From NCBI RefSeq assembly GCF_003574315.2, contig NZ_AP025739.1, forward strand, positions 7,316,001 to 7,380,000: a stretch of 64,000 bases of DNA. Direction: 5' to 3'. The position numbers and the translations under genes are program-made. The notes below the pieces were generated by a model. That model was not told where the DNA came from, did no database searches, and worked only from the letters and a program-made list of their open reading frames with translations. Positions 15,189 to 22,598 of this stretch are shown here, piece by piece. The number at the start of each line of letters is the position of its first letter. Within the stretch, counting starts at the first letter, position 1. Source of the stretch: Capsulimonas corticalis. Lineage in GTDB: Bacteria > Armatimonadota > Armatimonadia > Armatimonadales > Capsulimonadaceae.

Positions 15189-15932
15189 ATGAACACCCAA
15201 ATTCCGGCCGTTCTCACCAAGGCGCTGCGGTCCGCCAACCACATCGCCGTTCTCACCGGAGCCGGCGTCTCCGCCGCGAGCGGGCTCCCGACATTCCGCG
15301 AGGCGCAGACGGGTCTCTGGGCGCAATACCGGCCCGAAGACCTCGCGACCGCGCAGGCGTTTCGGAAAAACCCAAAGCTTGTGTGGGAGTGGTATGATTG
15401 GCGAAGGTCGCTTGTCGCGAAGGCGGAGCCGAACGCGGCGCACATCGCGCTGGCGGAAATGGCGCGGCGCGTTTCGAAGTTCACGCTGATCACGCAGAAT
15501 GTCGATGGGCTGCACCAGCAGGCGGGAAGCGTCGATGTCCTGGAGCTGCACGGCAATATCGGCCGCACGAAGTGCTTCCACGAAAATGTGGTGATAGAGA
15601 GCTGGCTGGAGACGGACGAAGTCCCGCCCCTCTGCCCGCGCTGCGGCGGCCCGTTAAGGCCGGATGTCGTCTGGTTCGGGGAATCGCTGCCGAAGCACGC
15701 AATCGACGCCGCCGGTCAGGCGGCCATCAATTGCGATCTGTTTCTTTCGGTAGGGACGTCGGGAATGGTCGAACCGGCCGCGTCGCTGCTGCGCGTCGCA
15801 GCCGAGCACGGGGCGCTGGGCGTCGTGATCAATCCCACGCGAATCCATGCGCCAGCCGGAGTCATACAAATCGAGGCGGACGCAGGCGAGGCGCTGACGG
15901 CGCTGCTCGATCAGAGGTGGCCTCAAGGCTGA
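15189..15932 (+). CDS. SIR2-family NAD-dependent protein deacylase
   Basis: The 247-residue sirtuin shows 'VLTGAGVSAASGLPTFRE' (NAD-binding start), 'TLITQNVDGLHQQAG', 'ELHGNI' with the catalytic His, and 'DVVWFGESLP'. The 'WYDWRR' segment has the Tyr-x2-Arg pair that binds acidic acyl groups in class III sirtuins (CobB/SIRT5), so desuccinylase activity is plausible. The zinc site looks altered: CPRC is present, but the first pair reads 'KCFHENV', with Cys-x-His in place of Cys-x2-Cys. The ATG at 15189 matches the family N-terminus; an upstream in-frame extension does not. A strong hairpin follows. Confidence 0.93.
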   Translation: MNTQIPAVLTKALRSANHIAVLTGAGVSAASGLPTFREAQTGLWAQYRPEDLATAQAFRKNPKLVWEWYDWRRSLVAKAEPNAAHIALAEMARRVSKFTLITQNVDGLHQQAGSVDVLELHGNIGRTKCFHENVVIESWLETDEVPPLCPRCGGPLRPDVVWFGESLPKHAIDAAGQAAINCDLFLSVGTSGMVEPAASLLRVAAEHGALGVVINPTRIHAPAGVIQIEADAGEALTALLDQRWPQG

Positions 15933-15934
15933 GC

Positions 15935-15971
15935 GCCATACCAGGAGACAAATCGTGTCTCCTGGTATGGC
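15935..15971 (+). terminator. Perfect 16-bp hairpin after sirtuin gene
   Basis: GCCATACCAGGAGACA and TGTCTCCTGGTATGGC are perfectly complementary around the loop aatcg, starting 3 bases after the sirtuin stop. The U-tract is weak (gatttgctatta), but position and stem strength favour a terminator. Confidence 0.75.
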
Positions 15972-16040
15972 GATTTGCTATTACCCGTTCTGATACTCAG
16001 CCTCGGCGATCACCCGGTCATGCTTCAGCAATATGCTTCC

Positions 16041-16069
16041 TTGACAAGCTGCCGGAAACCCCATACACT
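16041..16069 (+). promoter_or_regulatory. Promoter of Sel1-repeat gene, near-leaderless
   Basis: TTGACA (16041-16046) and TACACT (16064-16069) have a 17-base spacer. The start codon at 16079 is only 9 bases past the -10 box, so the mRNA would start within 2-3 bases of the ATG, and no Shine-Dalgarno is present. Confidence 0.7.
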
Positions 16070-16078
16070 ACATCCATC

Positions 16079-18061
16079 ATGAAAAATCTATTCGTTATTT
16101 TGGTCTTGATGGCTGCACTTCAGGGAACCGCCAATGCTCAGCGTGTCGACGCCTACGGTTACGATGACGCCGGCCAATATCGAGCGGACTTTGGCGTTTC
16201 AGAGAGCCTGAATCTCAATTGTACAATCGACGTCTCCGAACTCAGGGCGAAGTTTGAGCAGTTGTATGCTCCGGCGCCTGTGCAGTCTTATACGTCCTGG
16301 TCCGATGACTCCGATTACGACTATTCCACTTCGTATTACCGGCCTGAACCTCCGCCAGAACCACAGCTAACCCCCGAGCAAATCGCCGCGAACCAGAAGG
16401 CCGCCGAACTTAAGGCGCTGGTGGACAAAGCCAACGATGCGCTCACCGTCCAGAAGGACTATCCACTCGCCGTTACTCTTCTGCAAAATGCGGCAGACGC
16501 CGGCGACACGGCGTCGCTTGCGACCCTTTACCACCTTCTCGTGGATAAAGACAAGGGCGTTTACGACAAAGCCCGCGCCGCGAAGCTCCTTGTGGACCTG
16601 GCGACGGGGCACGACGACTATCGCGACGACAAGGGCAATCCGGTGTTCAACGAGTTCAAGAGGCAGTACGGACAGGCTCTGATCGATGGGGACGGCTATC
16701 CGCAAGATTATGACGCCGGGACCGATCTCGTGCAAAAGGCCGCCGTTCATGCAGACGCATGGGTGACCCTGGGCAGAGAGTATGAGGCCGGGGCGAACCA
16801 CTTCCACCAGTCACCGGCAATCGCAATCTCGTGCTATCAAACGTCTCTCTTAATGGGGGATCATAGCGGCGCCTGGATTCCTGAGATTCGATCCCGCATG
16901 GCGCTGCTCATGATCGCACAGCCGGGCGCCGGCTTGCGTCAATACCGAGATGACCTCATCGGTTTGCTGAAGCCGGGCGATCAATCCATCCCCGATTCGC
17001 TGCGCGACGCGATTGGCGTCAAACTCTACAATGTCCTGATGGCCGGCGACCCTGTCCCTAAAAACCCCAGCACAACCATCGGAGTGCTATTTATGACCAA
17101 GGGCGCCCCGGATTGGGAGCAGGCGGAGCCGTACTTCACCAACAACGACGATCCCGCCGCCATACGAGAGCTTGCCCGTTACTACGAAAACGGTTGGGGC
17201 AGGCCCAAAGACCATCAAAAGGCGATCTCCATGCTGACCAAGGCCGCGGCCGGTGGAGATAAGGATGCGGAATACGGCCTCGCCGTGAACAAATATGAGG
17301 AAGCTCGCAGCGGCTCTGAAAGTCCGACGCCCCTGGATGGTTTGGCGGCGGACGTTCAGAAGTGCGCCAAAGCCCTTGCCGACGCCGGCAACGTCCCGGC
17401 TAAGAATAATCTCGCAAAGTGGACACGGCTACGGGCCGAGAAGTCCACAACTATGACGCCCGCGCAGAAAGAGGCCGCCCGTAAGAAAGCCTATGAGCTA
17501 TGGACCGAGGCCGCTGACCAGGGTGTCCGCGAAGCCACCTATTACCTTGCGGCATGCGACGAATACGGAATTGGCGCGACGAAAGATACGGACGCCGCAA
17601 AGCGCCACTACGATTACGCCGCCTATTGGGACGATCCGCAGGCCCAAAAGCGGATGGGGGAGATCACCCTCCAGGGCCTGTACGACACCCCAGTCGATGT
17701 GGATAAGGGACGACATTTTTTGCTGATGGCGTCTTATTCGCTGCCGTCAGCCGCGTACGAACTGGGCCTCGAACTGAAGAAAGGCAGTGCTTCCAACGAC
17801 GACCTCAAACAAGCGCGGGACCTGTTCAAGCAGGCGTTCGACGCCAAAATTTGGCAAGCCGGCTTTGAGCTGGCCGCCTGCCTGCACAAGGGCCTTGGCG
17901 GCGACAAGGACGAGGCCGGAGCCAAAGCGCTGGTGGAAAAAGCCGCATCTATGGCGGGCGCCAAGAGCGCAAAGATCGCCGTCGACGCCTACACCAACGG
18001 AGCCACGGTCGACCCGGACCCAGCGATGGCCGCCAAATGGAAAGCCTTGGCCGGCGTTTAA
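16079..18061 (+). CDS. Secreted Sel1/TPR-like repeat protein
   Basis: The 660-residue product starts with a signal peptide (MKNLFVILVLMAALQGTANA). A Tyr/Pro-rich linker follows near residues 60-100, then many alpha-helical repeats of the Sel1 type, such as 'IRELARYYENGWGRPKDHQKAISMLTKAAAGGDKDAEYGLA' and 'YYLAACDEYGIGATKDTDAAKRHYDYAA'. Sel1 repeats mediate protein contacts, often in the periplasm. The start is chosen at the signal peptide; the frame stays open much further upstream through the sirtuin gene without meaning. Its stop abuts the stop of the convergent gene with no spacer. The partner and function are unknown. Confidence 0.88.
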   Translation: MKNLFVILVLMAALQGTANAQRVDAYGYDDAGQYRADFGVSESLNLNCTIDVSELRAKFEQLYAPAPVQSYTSWSDDSDYDYSTSYYRPEPPPEPQLTPEQIAANQKAAELKALVDKANDALTVQKDYPLAVTLLQNAADAGDTASLATLYHLLVDKDKGVYDKARAAKLLVDLATGHDDYRDDKGNPVFNEFKRQYGQALIDGDGYPQDYDAGTDLVQKAAVHADAWVTLGREYEAGANHFHQSPAIAISCYQTSLLMGDHSGAWIPEIRSRMALLMIAQPGAGLRQYRDDLIGLLKPGDQSIPDSLRDAIGVKLYNVLMAGDPVPKNPSTTIGVLFMTKGAPDWEQAEPYFTNNDDPAAIRELARYYENGWGRPKDHQKAISMLTKAAAGGDKDAEYGLAVNKYEEARSGSESPTPLDGLAADVQKCAKALADAGNVPAKNNLAKWTRLRAEKSTTMTPAQKEAARKKAYELWTEAADQGVREATYYLAACDEYGIGATKDTDAAKRHYDYAAYWDDPQAQKRMGEITLQGLYDTPVDVDKGRHFLLMASYSLPSAAYELGLELKKGSASNDDLKQARDLFKQAFDAKIWQAGFELAACLHKGLGGDKDEAGAKALVEKAASMAGAKSAKIAVDAYTNGATVDPDPAMAAKWKALAGV

Positions 18062-19228
18062 TCAGTCTGCCTGCTGGTTCGAGATCGTCTCAGTGGTTTT
18101 CAATGGCGCGGTCGCGAAGTTGACCTGGAAACGCATGCACCAGATGGTCACACCATGATACGCGGATAAATCGGTCCGTGCGGGAATATCGTAAAATTGG
18201 TCCCCTTCGTTCCCTTTGAGCTTGCCGAGCGCCAGATAACCGTTACTGGTCACGGTGTCGTTATCGGTGGCGTCGGCGGCGTGGATCAGAAGGATATGCA
18301 CGTCGGGACCATTCGATGTCGCAAAGCGCGTCAGCCGCAGCACTTTGCCGCCGTCCGGCAGTTGAATAATGCGGACATCGCCGTGGGTTTGGTGGGCAAC
18401 GCCGTGGAACTCGCCGGCGGATAGTACGGCGGCTCCTGAGGCCGATGCGGCCGCCGGAAGCGATTCATGAACTTTGTGGTTTATTAAGAGGAGTTCCGGC
18501 CGGAACGCCGCCCAAGCAGCGAATATCGCGATTGCCCCCAGTCCGCCGGCAAGCATCATCTTTCGTTTGAGCCGCCGTCTTCCGGCGCCGCGAGACGTAG
18601 TCTCTGGCGGGCGCCGCTCGGCCCGGCCAGGAATCATATACAGCGGCAGCAGGCAAAGATAGATCGCAAGGCTGATCGAGACGCTCCAAAAGCAGACGAG
18701 CATCGTCAGCATGGCGATAATCGGATAAGCCAAAAAGCGTGACTGCACCATCGCCAGATACTCGTCGCCCATCTGTGATGAGATCATCCCCGTCTGCCGG
18801 CGCGCATACGCCCACTGCGCGTAAAGCGTCCAGCCCAGCAGGACAAGGTTTCCCCCAAAGAACAGCGGAGCGATCGACGTCTCGATAAACGCGTTCAGAA
18901 TGCTCGTGGAAAAGGGAAGAAACGAGACGAACATGAAGAAGACGATATTGAGCCAGAGAAGCACGCGGTCTGAGCGGCGGATGGCGTGGTACATATTGTG
19001 ATGGCCGATCCAGAACACTCCCAGACTGGCGAAACTGATCGCATAGGTGACGAACTTCGGCCATAGGCGCAGCAGCGCCGGAAGCACCACGACGTTCGAC
19101 GCATTATGGGGCAGGCTCGGAACATGGAACTCCAGGATGAGCAGCGTCATGGCAATCGCGAAAACGCCATCGCTCAGCGCCTCGATCCGGTTCTTGCCGA
19201 GTTCGAAGGGATGCGGGTCGTTGTCCAT
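18062..19228 (-). CDS. TMEM175-family membrane protein fused to a DM13 domain
   Basis: The 388-residue protein has an N-terminal TMEM175 (DUF1211) domain: 'NRIEALSDGVFAIAMTLLILEF', then about five further membrane helices up to residue 200 ('FVTYAISFASLGVFWIGHHN', 'IVFFMFVSFLPF'). TMEM175 proteins are potassium-permeable channels. After a basic linker and a seventh helix (about 222-240) comes a DM13-like domain (about 262-380): 'AGEFHGVAHQTHGDVRIIQLPDGGKVLRLTRFATSNGPDVHILL' and 'YDIPARTDLSAYHGVTIWCMRFQVNFATAPL'. DM13 is a cytochrome-like redox-associated extracytoplasmic domain with a conserved Cys. The fusion is continuous in one frame. Confidence 0.85.
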   Translation of the reverse strand: MDNDPHPFELGKNRIEALSDGVFAIAMTLLILEFHVPSLPHNASNVVVLPALLRLWPKFVTYAISFASLGVFWIGHHNMYHAIRRSDRVLLWLNIVFFMFVSFLPFSTSILNAFIETSIAPLFFGGNLVLLGWTLYAQWAYARRQTGMISSQMGDEYLAMVQSRFLAYPIIAMLTMLVCFWSVSISLAIYLCLLPLYMIPGRAERRPPETTSRGAGRRRLKRKMMLAGGLGAIAIFAAWAAFRPELLLINHKVHESLPAAASASGAAVLSAGEFHGVAHQTHGDVRIIQLPDGGKVLRLTRFATSNGPDVHILLIHAADATDNDTVTSNGYLALGKLKGNEGDQFYDIPARTDLSAYHGVTIWCMRFQVNFATAPLKTTETISNQQAD

Positions 19229-19404
19229 CGGAATCTCTTTTCTCCATCAGTCTCTGTCGCCTGCAACGGATCAAATCTGGAAATAGTTCAGTTTCATCGC
19301 GGTTTGAAGTTGGGAGAATGAAGCTGCGCATTCCCGGTAAAAATACCTTGAATCCTATCGCCATTCGTGATATGATTGGCTTCATATGATATAAGGAGAG
19401 ATGC

Positions 19405-21150
19405 ATGCTCACTCGTAAATTGCCGATCTGGACGGTCGGAGCCGTGCTGCTCGCCGCCGGCGCGGCGGGGGCGCAGGGAAACGGCGCGTTCCAACTCAAG
19501 GACGGAGACCGGGTTGTCTTCTACGGCGACAGCATCACGGAGCAGCGCCTTTATACGACGCTGACGGAGAATTATGTCTCGACACGGTTTCCGGCGCTCA
19601 ATATCCGCTATGTCCATTCCGGATGGGGCGGCGACCGTGTAACCGGCGGCGGCGGCGGTCCGATCGATATCCGTTTGAAGCGCGACGTGCTGGCGTACAA
19701 CCCGACGGTCATGACGATCATGCTGGGCATGAACGACGGCGGTTATAAAGCCTTCGATCAGCCGACGTTCGACACCTATGCGACGGGCTACAAGCATATC
19801 CTCGACAGCGTCAAGGCGGCCGATCCCAATGTCCGCTTTACGCTGATCCAGCCTTCCCCCTACGACGACGTCACGCGCGCCCCCGGTTTCCCCGGAGGCT
19901 ACAATGCGACGCTGATCAAGTACGCCGATTTCGTGAAAAGCCTTGGCCCGTCGTATGGCGCGATCGTGACGGATTTCAACACGCCGGTCGTGGCAATGCT
20001 GGCAACGGCGAAGGCGACCGATCCCGACCTCGCGCAAAAGATCCTGCCGGACCGCGTTCACCCAAGCTACGCCGGGCATCTCATCATGGCCGAGTCGTTA
20101 CTGAAGTCCTGGGGAGCGCCGTCGATCGTGACGAAGGTGCAGATCGACGCCAAGGGGAAGAAGGTCACGGACGCCCAGAACACCAAAGTCTCGGACCTGA
20201 AAACGGGGAAAGTCATCTCGTGGACGCAGGACGACCGCGCGCTTCCGATGCCGCTGGAGCTGGGCGACGCCGCCACGCAGCTCTCTTTGAAGTCCTCGGA
20301 CTTCGTTGAGGCGCTCGACCAGGAGCCGCTCCAGGTCACGGGTTTGAAGGACGGAACTTATACGCTTTCCATCGACGGTAATGAGATTGGCGACTTCAGC
20401 GCGCAGGATCTCGCCATGGGCGTCAACCTCGCCCTTCTCCCCACCCCGATGTTCAGCCAGGCGATCGATGTCCGCCAGCTAACCCAGCAGCACAATGACG
20501 AGCACTGGCGCCGCTGGCGCGATATCCAGATGCACTTGCAGGACAGCAAGTCCGAAGCGGTGCAAAAGGAGCTGCCGACCTTCCTGGCCGCTCTCGACAG
20601 CGAAGAAGCGGACACGGACGCCGCCCGCCACGCCGCCGCGCAGCCCAAGCCTCACCGCTACGAGCTAACCGCCGCGCAGACGCCGGATCCGGCCCTGCTG
20701 CTCAAGCCGCTCAACGGCCCCGACCTCGCTCAAGGGAAAACATATGTCGCCAGCGATCCCAACACCTACGGCTGGGGCATTGGCGGCCTGACCGACGGCT
20801 CCTGGGAATCGACCTCCCAGCACACCTTCGCCAGCGGCGACTCGCCCGTGTTCCCCAAGACGGCGACCGTGGACTTGGGCAGCGTTCAGCAGATCGGCTC
20901 GGTCGTGATCGGCGTCCCGCCGTTCGGCTCCACAAAGACCGTCAAAGTCTCGATCAGCGCCGACGGCCAGCAGTTCACCGGCGTGGGCAAAACGATGTTC
21001 TCAATCCGCAAGGAAGAAAAACATCGCTTCAGCTTCCCCGGCGCCCCCGCCCGCTACGTCCGCCTCACCTACACCGACCACTACCCCGACACCGTCGACT
21101 ACGCGCCGACATTCGTCTTCACCAACGAAGTCGAAGTCTACGCGCCGTAA
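19405..21150 (+). CDS. Secreted SGNH/GDSL hydrolase with C-terminal discoidin-like domain
   Basis: The 581-residue protein has a signal peptide (about residues 1-24) and then an SGNH hydrolase: 'VVFYGDSITEQ' (nucleophile Ser), 'SGWGGDRV' (Gly block), 'MLGMNDGG' (Asn block) and 'PDRVHPSYAGHLIM' (Asp and His). This enzyme class removes acyl groups from polysaccharides or esters. A helical linker follows, and about residues 440-580 form an F5/8-type-C-like beta sandwich ('WGIGGLTDGSWESTSQ', 'VDLGSVQQIGSVVIG', 'ARYVRLTYTDHYPD'). AAGGAGAG precedes the ATG. Likely a carbohydrate esterase acting outside the cytoplasm. Confidence 0.9.
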   Translation: MLTRKLPIWTVGAVLLAAGAAGAQGNGAFQLKDGDRVVFYGDSITEQRLYTTLTENYVSTRFPALNIRYVHSGWGGDRVTGGGGGPIDIRLKRDVLAYNPTVMTIMLGMNDGGYKAFDQPTFDTYATGYKHILDSVKAADPNVRFTLIQPSPYDDVTRAPGFPGGYNATLIKYADFVKSLGPSYGAIVTDFNTPVVAMLATAKATDPDLAQKILPDRVHPSYAGHLIMAESLLKSWGAPSIVTKVQIDAKGKKVTDAQNTKVSDLKTGKVISWTQDDRALPMPLELGDAATQLSLKSSDFVEALDQEPLQVTGLKDGTYTLSIDGNEIGDFSAQDLAMGVNLALLPTPMFSQAIDVRQLTQQHNDEHWRRWRDIQMHLQDSKSEAVQKELPTFLAALDSEEADTDAARHAAAQPKPHRYELTAAQTPDPALLLKPLNGPDLAQGKTYVASDPNTYGWGIGGLTDGSWESTSQHTFASGDSPVFPKTATVDLGSVQQIGSVVIGVPPFGSTKTVKVSISADGQQFTGVGKTMFSIRKEEKHRFSFPGAPARYVRLTYTDHYPDTVDYAPTFVFTNEVEVYAP

Positions 21151-21223
21151 ACCAGCGCTCACGCCGGCGCCTCGAACCATTCCGTTCGAGGCGTCAGAGC
21201 TTTGAAACGTCAGGATCGAGCGG

Positions 21224-22597
21224 ATGCCATCGTTGCAGGCCCAGGAATGGGAGCAGACATACGTTTATCGCCGTGAGTCGATGCTTTCCGAAGCGTCTGG
21301 TCGCCCCGTCTTGTCGCTGATCACCACCGCCGGTCAGGATGGAGAGACGGGGTTCTTTCGAGGCGCTGTCCTGCATCCCAAGCGCACATCGGACCTGCTG
21401 CTCTCGGTCGTCGATGTCGTTCAATCCCGATTCCACACGCCGGCGGCGATGCTCGCCAAAAAGCTTCTTGAGTCCGACCCTGTGATTACCTGCGGCGCGG
21501 GCCAAATCCGCTTTGAAGGTTTCTCATCCTGCGGCGGCGTCTACGCTCGGCTTGACCTGCTTCCTAACGCTATGCATGGCGACTTCTTCGGTTCGGGAAC
21601 GACAAACGTCAACATCAATAGCCACATGCGGGCGGCGCTTAGCCGCGTTCGTGAGAATACCCCGCTGGAGATGACGGTCGGATCCGAAGGATTTTTAGTG
21701 CACAGTGAGGGAGAAGCCACAATTGAGCGCAAGGTCACGCTCCCCGCGCGCTGGCTGCGCGGGTTTGTGGAGGCGCAGGCTTGCCAGGCGCGGATGGAGC
21801 CGCGCCTGGATGTTTCCGGCCCGGAGTTCCGTAAGTTTCTGCGCGAACTGCCTCGGGACGTCAAGAATGAGATTTGGATCTCAAAAACGGCCCGTGGTTT
21901 GCGCATGAGCTCACAGCCAGGAGCCGACGCCGTGTGCGTCGGAGGCGCATCGCGACTGCGCTTGCTGGAGGCGGTTGCTCGCCACGCGCTCGACGTCCGC
22001 GTTTACGCGCCCGCAGCCGGCGGAGGCTGCGCATGGGAGCTTACGACACCGGATTCGCGTCTCGTCCTCGTGCTCAGTCCCGATACGTGGCGCGGGTTTT
22101 CCGGCGAAGGTCAAGTGCTGGAGACACTCGCCGCCCCCGCCGCCGAACACGCGATGGGCGCCGTCAAAGCGGCGCTGCGATGGCAAAAGACAATTGTTCC
22201 GGCCGCGCTCGCCGCAGAATCGGGAGTGGATCAACAGGCGATTGCATGGGCGCTCGCGCAGTGCTCCGCCTCGGGACTGGTCGGCTACGATCTGCATCAG
22301 CGCGCTTATTTCCATCGGGAGCTCCCTTTCGACCGCTCCAAAATCCCAGCGCATCAGCCCCGCCTCAAAGACGCCGGCAAGTTACTGCTGGACGCCGGCG
22401 TCACAATCGAAAGCGCCACGAATCCCGTCAAAGCATGGGTGCGCAGCAAAGACGTGGAATATCGAGTTATCTTCACCGAAGACGGCGCCGCATGCACCTG
22501 CGTCTGGTCCGCGAAGCATCACGGTGAACGCGGTCCCTGCAAACATATCCTCGCCGTTCAAATGGCTCTTGTCTCGGAATCTCCAACGCAGGAATAG
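21224..22597 (+). CDS. SWIM zinc-finger family protein
   Basis: The 457-residue protein ends with a SWIM motif, C424-x-C426 ... C439-x-H441 ('CTCVWSAKHHGERGPCKHIL'), a zinc-binding module for nucleic acid or protein contacts. The N-terminal 400 residues lack a recognisable catalytic site; a winged-helix-like stretch ('VDQQAIAWALAQCSASGLVGYDLHQRAYFHRELPF') lies just before the finger. It is separated by one base from the next gene, so they form a translationally linked pair. Such SWIM proteins commonly neighbour large helical proteins and MoxR/VWA modules, but the latter are absent here. Confidence 0.85.
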   Translation: MPSLQAQEWEQTYVYRRESMLSEASGRPVLSLITTAGQDGETGFFRGAVLHPKRTSDLLLSVVDVVQSRFHTPAAMLAKKLLESDPVITCGAGQIRFEGFSSCGGVYARLDLLPNAMHGDFFGSGTTNVNINSHMRAALSRVRENTPLEMTVGSEGFLVHSEGEATIERKVTLPARWLRGFVEAQACQARMEPRLDVSGPEFRKFLRELPRDVKNEIWISKTARGLRMSSQPGADAVCVGGASRLRLLEAVARHALDVRVYAPAAGGGCAWELTTPDSRLVLVLSPDTWRGFSGEGQVLETLAAPAAEHAMGAVKAALRWQKTIVPAALAAESGVDQQAIAWALAQCSASGLVGYDLHQRAYFHRELPFDRSKIPAHQPRLKDAGKLLLDAGVTIESATNPVKAWVRSKDVEYRVIFTEDGAACTCVWSAKHHGERGPCKHILAVQMALVSESPTQE

Positions 22598-22598
22598 C

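Noticed and set aside
15398-16078. N-terminal extension of the Sel1 gene
   Set aside because: The frame runs out of phase through the sirtuin gene and a terminator; the signal peptide at 16079 marks the real start.
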